Source: Thermoplasmata archaeon | Lineage (GTDB): Archaea > Thermoplasmatota > Thermoplasmata > Methanomassiliicoccales > Methanomethylophilaceae | Direction of reading: 5' to 3' | DNA length: 57,055 nt | NCBI GenBank assembly: GCA_015063285.1 | Contig: SUST01000009.1 | Location: 1 to 57,055 of the forward strand | Part shown: in pieces, positions 53,022-57,055 of the stretch | Numbering within the stretch: position 1 is the stretch's first letter | Layout of the letters: the number at the start of each line of letters is the position of its first letter | Program-made: the position numbers and the translations under genes | The notes under the pieces: generated by a model | What the model was told of the DNA's origin: nothing | The model's input: only the letters and a program-made list of their open reading frames with translations | Database searches by the model: none

Positions 53022-53492
53022 ATGGTAGATACTGTTGAGGCATTGGTGGACGGAGGCCGCGCTTCCGCAGGTCCACCGCTCGGACCCGCACTGGGCCCCA
53101 AAGGAGTGAACATCGGTCAGGTCATCGCGAAGATCAACGAGAAGACAAAGGCCTTTGACGGAATGAAGGTCCCCGTCAAGATCCTGATCAACGACGACAA
53201 GACATTCGACATCAAGGTCGGAACACCCCCCGTGTCCGCACTGATCAAGGGAGAGCTCGGAGTAGAGTCCGGAGCCCACAACGCCAGGACCGAGAAGGTA
53301 GGAAACCTCACCCTCGACCAGGCAAAGAAGATCGCCGACATGAAAGGCGACGATCTCCTCGGTGCAACACTGAAGGCAAGGGTCCTGGAAGTCGCAGGAG
53401 CCTGCGTCGCCATCGGTGTGACCATCGACGGAAAGGGACCCAAGGACTTCACCAAGGCCGTCAAGGCCGGTGAGTACGACTCCCAGTTCTGA
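53022..53492 (+). CDS. rpl11: 50S ribosomal protein L11
   Basis: 156 residues. The N-terminal GGRASAGPPLGPALGPKGVN and KIADMKGDDLLGA near the rRNA-binding end are diagnostic. It binds the GTPase-associated region of 23S rRNA and the base of the stalk. The ATG lies 3 bases after the spt5 stop, with AGGAGAAAT as its ribosome-binding site within the end of spt5. Confidence 0.97.
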   Translation: MVDTVEALVDGGRASAGPPLGPALGPKGVNIGQVIAKINEKTKAFDGMKVPVKILINDDKTFDIKVGTPPVSALIKGELGVESGAHNARTEKVGNLTLDQAKKIADMKGDDLLGATLKARVLEVAGACVAIGVTIDGKGPKDFTKAVKAGEYDSQF

Positions 53493-53508
53493 GTCAAAAA
53501 CATTTCAA

Positions 53509-53522
53509 GGGGGAACACCCCC
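53509..53522 (+). terminator. Terminator after rpl11
   Basis: GGGGG-AACA-CCCCC, then ACCCCATTTTCTTTC. It separates the secE-spt5-rpl11 operon from the genes that follow. Confidence 0.7.
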
Positions 53523-53594
53523 ACCCCATTTTCTTTCGATACCATCCTTTATTACTCGAAGAACATATTTCGAATCCGAGGGAGCTGTTGCCAT

Positions 53595-54731
53595 ATGCGT
53601 TATGAGTTCATGCATAAGGATGTCATCGTGGCCGATCTGATCCTAAGCGAAGATGACGGCACGATTCTCAAGGTAGAGCATATGCAGCACTTAGAACACA
53701 TGCCCATGGGTACCGTTGTCAAGGGTTTCCTCGACGGACGTGCATTCAAAGGCTGGTGGAACAGCCGTTCCATCCCTGCCAGTCGCAGTGGTATAAAGGA
53801 TGTCCTCTACGAACTGGACTACCACTCCACCACGATGCTTATCGAGAAGTGCATGGGACTCAGCCTGTCCGATCAATACTGGATCAGAAGGGAAGGATCT
53901 GACATCTGTTGGGAGGATGTAAATTTCTTCGAGAACGAATTCTCCGAGGATATGGGTGATCTGCTCTTCGGCAAGATCTCCGGAAGCGATGAACTCAGCT
54001 TATCATCCCCCGATAACACATCGGACGGTGTCCTGAAGAAAAGATGGAAGATCATCGACGGAGAGAGATGCCTTATCAAAGGCGGAAGCGGTCAGAATAT
54101 GCAAGAACCTTTCAACGAAGTCATCGCATCTATACTCATGTCCTCGCAGTCCATCGACCACATCCCATATGACTTGGTCTGGATGGACGGGTACCCGTAC
54201 AGCGTTTGCAAGGATTTCATCGATGGAAGCACCGAACTGCTGACAGCATATCATCTGGTGAAATCCGTCTCTCAGAAGAAGAGCGATAACCTGTACATGC
54301 ACTACGTCCGTGTATGTGAAGATCTGGGCGTCGATATAGTCCCTGCATTGGACCGTATGATCGTAATAGACTACATCATGATGAACAACGACAGGCATAT
54401 GGGTAATTTCGGACTGATACGCAACGCTGATACGCTGGAAGTAATTGGGCCCGCACCCATATTCGATACCGGGTCGTCATTGGGATGTCAGATCCGTACA
54501 GATAGGTTCAAGACCGAATTGGACCACAGCGCTAAGCCTTTCAAGGAGACGTTCCATGAGCAGTTGGGTCTCGTCTCGGATTTCTCATGGCTGGACATCG
54601 AATCGATGACATCATCCCTCGGTGCCGTGGAATCAGTGCTGGATTCAAAGGGATTCATCGGGGATGAGCGTAAGGGCATGATCATGGACCTCCTGAAGGA
54701 CCGTATAGAAAAGATCTCCCATAGGATCTGA
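53595..54731 (+). CDS. HipA-like kinase-fold protein without HipB partner
   Basis: 378 residues. The N-terminal part begins YEFMHKDVIVADLILSEDDG and continues with RAFKGWWNSRSIPASRSGIK and MGLSLSDQYWIRREGSDICW, a pattern seen in HipA-like proteins of Firmicutes. The kinase core has a glycine/Lys-type strand (RWKIIDGERCLIKGG), the catalytic loop VIDYIMMNNDRHMGNFGLIR and the metal-binding IFDTGSSLG. HipA proteins are Ser/Thr kinases; E. coli HipA phosphorylates glutamyl-tRNA synthetase and is held by HipB. No antitoxin-sized gene is adjacent, so this one may be a solitary regulator. GGGAGCTG precedes the ATG. It sits between the two ribosomal-protein operons and reads with more mixed codon use than its neighbours, which suggests insertion. 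Confidence 0.85.
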   Translation: MRYEFMHKDVIVADLILSEDDGTILKVEHMQHLEHMPMGTVVKGFLDGRAFKGWWNSRSIPASRSGIKDVLYELDYHSTTMLIEKCMGLSLSDQYWIRREGSDICWEDVNFFENEFSEDMGDLLFGKISGSDELSLSSPDNTSDGVLKKRWKIIDGERCLIKGGSGQNMQEPFNEVIASILMSSQSIDHIPYDLVWMDGYPYSVCKDFIDGSTELLTAYHLVKSVSQKKSDNLYMHYVRVCEDLGVDIVPALDRMIVIDYIMMNNDRHMGNFGLIRNADTLEVIGPAPIFDTGSSLGCQIRTDRFKTELDHSAKPFKETFHEQLGLVSDFSWLDIESMTSSLGAVESVLDSKGFIGDERKGMIMDLLKDRIEKISHRI

Positions 54732-54750
54732 ATTCCCGGTCCTTCCTTTC

Positions 54751-54832
54751 CTTTATAATAGTTTATATATCAGTTGTTTTTACAGAGGAATACTTGTAGG
54801 AGAGCCGCAAGGCTCGCAAGTACTACAGGAGG
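54751..54832 (+). promoter_or_regulatory. Promoter and L1-binding-like leader hairpin
   Basis: Overlapping TATA boxes (CTTTATAATAG and GTTTATATATC, 54751-54771) precede a leader with stem TACTTG (54791-54796)/CAAGTA (54817-54822), an asymmetric loop (TAGGA opposite G), stem GAGCC/GGCTC and a GCAA tetraloop. Two helices separated by an asymmetric loop mimic the 23S rRNA L1 site, and L1 is known to autoregulate its operon this way in Methanococcus. The hairpin ends five bases before the ribosome-binding GGAGG. Confidence 0.65.
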
Positions 54833-54839
54833 AATTGTA

Positions 54840-55478
54840 TTGGCAGAAAAACCAACCGTAATGGCCGTGCAGAAAGCACTCGAGGGTGCAAAGAAGCGCA
54901 ACTTTACTGAGACGGTTGAGTTGGCCATCAATCTCAAGGATGTCGATCTGACCATCCCCAAGAACCGTATCCAGGAGGATATCATTCTCCCGAACGGAAG
55001 GGGAAAGGCAGTGAAGATCACTGTGATTGGTGGTGGCGAACTAGCCTTGAAAGCCAAGGACGTGGCCGATCTTGTGATCACACCCGAGGAACTCGGAGCG
55101 ATCGCAGACGACAAGAAGCAGGCAAAGAAGATCGCGAACAGTACCACGTATTTCATCGCTGAGGCACCTCTGATGGCTCAGGTCGGTAAGAGGCTGGGTA
55201 CCGTTCTCGGACCTCGCGGAAAGATGCCGAAACCAATCGCACCGGGAGCAGATCCCGCACCGATGATCGACGGTCTCCGCAAGTCTGTGTCCATCAGAAC
55301 GAAAGACAGGAAGACATTCCACGCACCCGTGGGATCCGTTGACATGGACCCTGAGAAGATCGCTGAGAACATCGATCTGGTCCTCAAGCGTGTCGAGTCT
55401 CACCTTGAAAAGGGAGAGCACAACATCGCTTCAGCCTATGTCAAGACCACCATGGGACCTGCGGAGAGGATTCTGTAA
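54840..55478 (+). CDS. rpl1: 50S ribosomal protein L1
   Basis: 212 residues. Diagnostic segments are KRNFTETVELAINLKDVDLT, the RLGTVLGPRGKMPKPI motif, and the closing GPAERIL. It binds the L1 stalk of 23S rRNA and, in methanogens, its own mRNA leader. The start is TTG at 54840, seven bases after GGAGG; the upstream ATG (54774) would make the regulatory hairpin coding and is rejected. First gene of the rpl1-rpl10-rpl12 operon. Confidence 0.95.
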   Translation: MAEKPTVMAVQKALEGAKKRNFTETVELAINLKDVDLTIPKNRIQEDIILPNGRGKAVKITVIGGGELALKAKDVADLVITPEELGAIADDKKQAKKIANSTTYFIAEAPLMAQVGKRLGTVLGPRGKMPKPIAPGADPAPMIDGLRKSVSIRTKDRKTFHAPVGSVDMDPEKIAENIDLVLKRVESHLEKGEHNIASAYVKTTMGPAERIL

Positions 55479-55490
55479 GGAGGTTTGAAG

Positions 55491-56495
55491 ATGGCACACG
55501 TCGCAACTTGGAAGAAGGACCTGGTGAACGAGCTGGTACAGGATATGCGCGAGGCTCCAGTCGTCGCAGTTGTCGACATGGAGAACATCCCCGGACAGCA
55601 GATCCAGTCCATGAGGGCAGGACTCAGGGCCCACGCCAAGCTCAAGATGACCAAGAACAAACTGATGCTCTTGGCCATTGAGGAGGTTGCCGCGGACAAA
55701 CCCGGAATCGAAGCACTCAAGGACTCAATCGATGGTCAGTGCGCGATCGTAACTACGGACATGGATCCCTTCAAACTGTTCGCACAGTTGAAGAAGACAA
55801 TGTCCCCCGCACCTGCTAAGGCAGGTCAGATCGCACCCTTCGACATCGTTGTACCTAAGGGACCGACACCTTTCGGACCCGGACCGATCATCGGAGAGCT
55901 TCAGAAGATAGGCCTTCCTGCAGCAATCGAGGCAGGAAAGATAGTCGTCAAGAAGGACACGACGCTCGTCAAGGAGGGCGAACCCATCCCCGCGAACGTC
56001 GCCGGAATGCTCCCCAAACTCGAGATCCTCCCCATGATCGTGGGATTGGACCTCAGGGCAGCATACGAGGACGGAACAGTCTATACCAAGTCTGTTCTGG
56101 ATATTCCCGAGGACTACTACGCCAACATGTTCGCTACGGCTGCACACAACGCTTTGGCACTCGGTGTCGAGATCGCGTTCCCCACAAAGGAGACGCTCCC
56201 GCTCTTGATTGCAAAGGCGTTCAGGGAGACAGTTGCTGTCTCTGTTGAAGCCGCGATACCCAACGAAGCAAGTATCAAGACACTCGTCGCAAAGGCAGAC
56301 GCCCAGATGCTCGCAGTCGCATCCGCTACCGGATACCAGAGCGAGTCCGTCTCCGCCAGGGCAGGAGCAGCCGCCGCAGCAGCACCCGTTGCAGCAGCAG
56401 AGGCAGCACCTGCAGCAGAGAGTGTGAAAGAGGATGAACCCGAGGAAGTAAGCGAGGAGGATGCAGCAGCAGGCCTCTCGGCACTTTTCGGATGA
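55491..56495 (+). CDS. rpl10: 50S ribosomal protein L10 (P0)
   Basis: 334 residues, the archaeal long form that carries several L12 dimers. The N-terminus (AHVATWKKDLVNELVQDMRE) and the IPGQQIQSMRAGLRAHAKLK segment bind rRNA; the middle has PFDIVVPKGPTPFGPGPIIG; the C-terminus is an Ala-rich hinge ending in the acidic translation-factor-binding tail [14 protein letters not shown], shared with L12. AGGAGG lies nine bases before the ATG at 55491. Confidence 0.96.
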   Translation: MAHVATWKKDLVNELVQDMREAPVVAVVDMENIPGQQIQSMRAGLRAHAKLKMTKNKLMLLAIEEVAADKPGIEALKDSIDGQCAIVTTDMDPFKLFAQLKKTMSPAPAKAGQIAPFDIVVPKGPTPFGPGPIIGELQKIGLPAAIEAGKIVVKKDTTLVKEGEPIPANVAGMLPKLEILPMIVGLDLRAAYEDGTVYTKSVLDIPEDYYANMFATAAHNALALGVEIAFPTKETLPLLIAKAFRETVAVSVEAAIPNEASIKTLVAKADAQMLAVASATGYQSESVSARAGAAAAAAPVAAAEAAPAAESVKEDEPEEVSEEDAAAGLSALFG

Positions 56496-56515
56496 AATTT
56501 AAGGAGTTGAATTAA

Positions 56516-56827
56516 ATGGAGTATATCTACAGCGCAATGGTGCTCTACTCTGCTGGCAAAGACATCACCGAGGACGCAGTCAAGGCAGTCCTCACAGCCG
56601 CCGGAGTCGACGCTGACGCAGCAAAGATCAAAGCATTGGTTGCATCTCTCGAGGGAGTCAACATCGCAGATGCTATCGCGAACGCCGCAATCGCAGCGCC
56701 CGCAGCAGCACCCGCAGCTGGAGCCGCCCCCGCAGCAGCCGCCGCACCCGCAGCAGCCGAGGAACCCGAGGTTGAGCAGGTCAGCGAAGAGGATGCAGCA
56801 GCAGGTCTCTCTGCACTCTTCGGATGA
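56516..56827 (+). CDS. rpl12: 50S ribosomal protein L12 (P1)
   Basis: 103 residues. The helical dimerisation domain starts [20 protein letters not shown] and includes [20 protein letters not shown]; an Ala/Pro hinge follows, then the acidic tail [14 protein letters not shown]. It recruits and stimulates elongation-factor GTPases on the stalk. AAGGAGTTGAA precedes the ATG. Last gene of the operon, followed by a strong terminator. Confidence 0.97.
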   Translation: MEYIYSAMVLYSAGKDITEDAVKAVLTAAGVDADAAKIKALVASLEGVNIADAIANAAIAAPAAAPAAGAAPAAAAAPAAAEEPEVEQVSEEDAAAGLSALFG

Positions 56828-56863
56828 ACGTCAGTTGATCTTCAGAGTCAATACAAACTACTT

Positions 56864-56890
56864 ACCACACCCTTGTGGTTTTTCTTATTT
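56864..56890 (+). terminator. Terminator of rpl1-rpl10-rpl12 operon
   Basis: ACCACA-CCCT-TGTGGT (56864-56879), followed by TTTTTCTTATTTT. Confidence 0.8.
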
Positions 56891-56935
56891 TCGGGCTAAT
56901 AATCCCATATATAGTCGATATTTGATTACGTCCGC

Positions 56936-57055
56936 ATGGAAGAAAGCAAATATTGTTCCGGTTGCGGGAAGACCCTGAAGCCGGGCATGCAGTTCTGTCC
57001 CCAGTGCGGGAAGGTCGTCAGCGGTTCTGCTGCCGACCAGGAGATTCAAGAGCAG
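56936..57055 (+). CDS. Zinc-ribbon protein, truncated by window end
   Basis: 40 residues are visible: MEESKYCSGCGKTLKPGMQF, then CPQCGKVVSGSA. Two C-x2-C knuckles (C7/C10 and C21/C24) form a short zinc ribbon, as at the N-terminus of many archaeal small membrane proteins (the zinc_ribbon_2 type). An ATATATAG box (56907-56914) about 25 bp before the ATG suggests a leaderless start. What follows the ribbon lies outside the window. Confidence 0.75.
   Translation, partial: MEESKYCSGCGKTLKPGMQFCPQCGKVVSGSAADQEIQEQ

Overview
The window is archaeal, and most likely from a host-associated member of the Methanomassiliicoccales (Thermoplasmata). It carries archaeal TFB, Gar1, a fused tRNA-intron endonuclease, SecE, Spt5, the ribosomal proteins L11, L1, L10 and L12, UPF0147 and DUF5654. 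Many ATGs sit 20-27 bp downstream of a TATA box, as expected for leaderless archaeal mRNAs. None of the genes called here ends in TAG, and one conserved-looking small ORF contains an in-frame TAG, which fits a lineage that reads TAG as pyrrolysine. The very large InlB/Listeria-Bacteroides-repeat surface proteins are typical of gut methanogens. The order is inferred from these traits; no 16S rRNA or methanogenesis gene is present.

Layout. 1-3.1 kb: a small winged-helix regulator, an ATPase_2/DUF234 ATPase and a divergent acetolactate decarboxylase, with two related hairpins at the outer ends of the divergent pair. 3.1-17.2 kb: a 4687-residue surface protein on the minus strand. 17.6-21.6 kb: an AAA_14/DUF4143 ATPase, a J-domain plus HIRAN gene pair, a GNAT/56-residue toxin-antitoxin-like pair and a TatD-associated radical SAM protein. 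21.8-35.3 kb: a second giant surface protein (4490 residues), paralogous to the first and driven by a nearly identical promoter/operator block. 35.6-38.2 kb: endA, then an IS110/IS1111-type element. 38.2-39.5 kb: a 2[4Fe-4S] ferredoxin, the TAG-containing ORF, and a structured gene-free stretch followed by a DUF5654 gene. 39.5-42.1 kb: a TetR/DUF998 operon and gar1-tfb. 42.1-46.0 kb: an AlbA/wHTH regulator behind phased GAATTA repeats, a small membrane protein, two adjacent peptides with near-identical double-glycine-type leaders, and three small genes. 46.6-51.7 kb: a third surface protein (1700 residues). 52.0-56.8 kb: the secE-spt5-rpl11 and rpl1-rpl10-rpl12 operons, separated by a HipA-like kinase gene. 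The window ends inside a zinc-ribbon gene.

How it fits together. About 33 kb encodes three membrane-anchored, extracellular, repeat-built proteins that probably mediate attachment to host or microbial surfaces. The two giants look co-regulated. The small genes between them look like accessory cargo: DUF234 and DUF4143 ATPases, a TA-like pair, an IS and an orphan HipA. The translation and transcription genes form the conserved right flank. The observations most worth following are the amber-containing ORF, the twin peptide precursors resembling a two-peptide bacteriocin, the shared giant-gene promoter element, and the IS element with sub-terminal inverted repeats and a structured 3' non-coding end.
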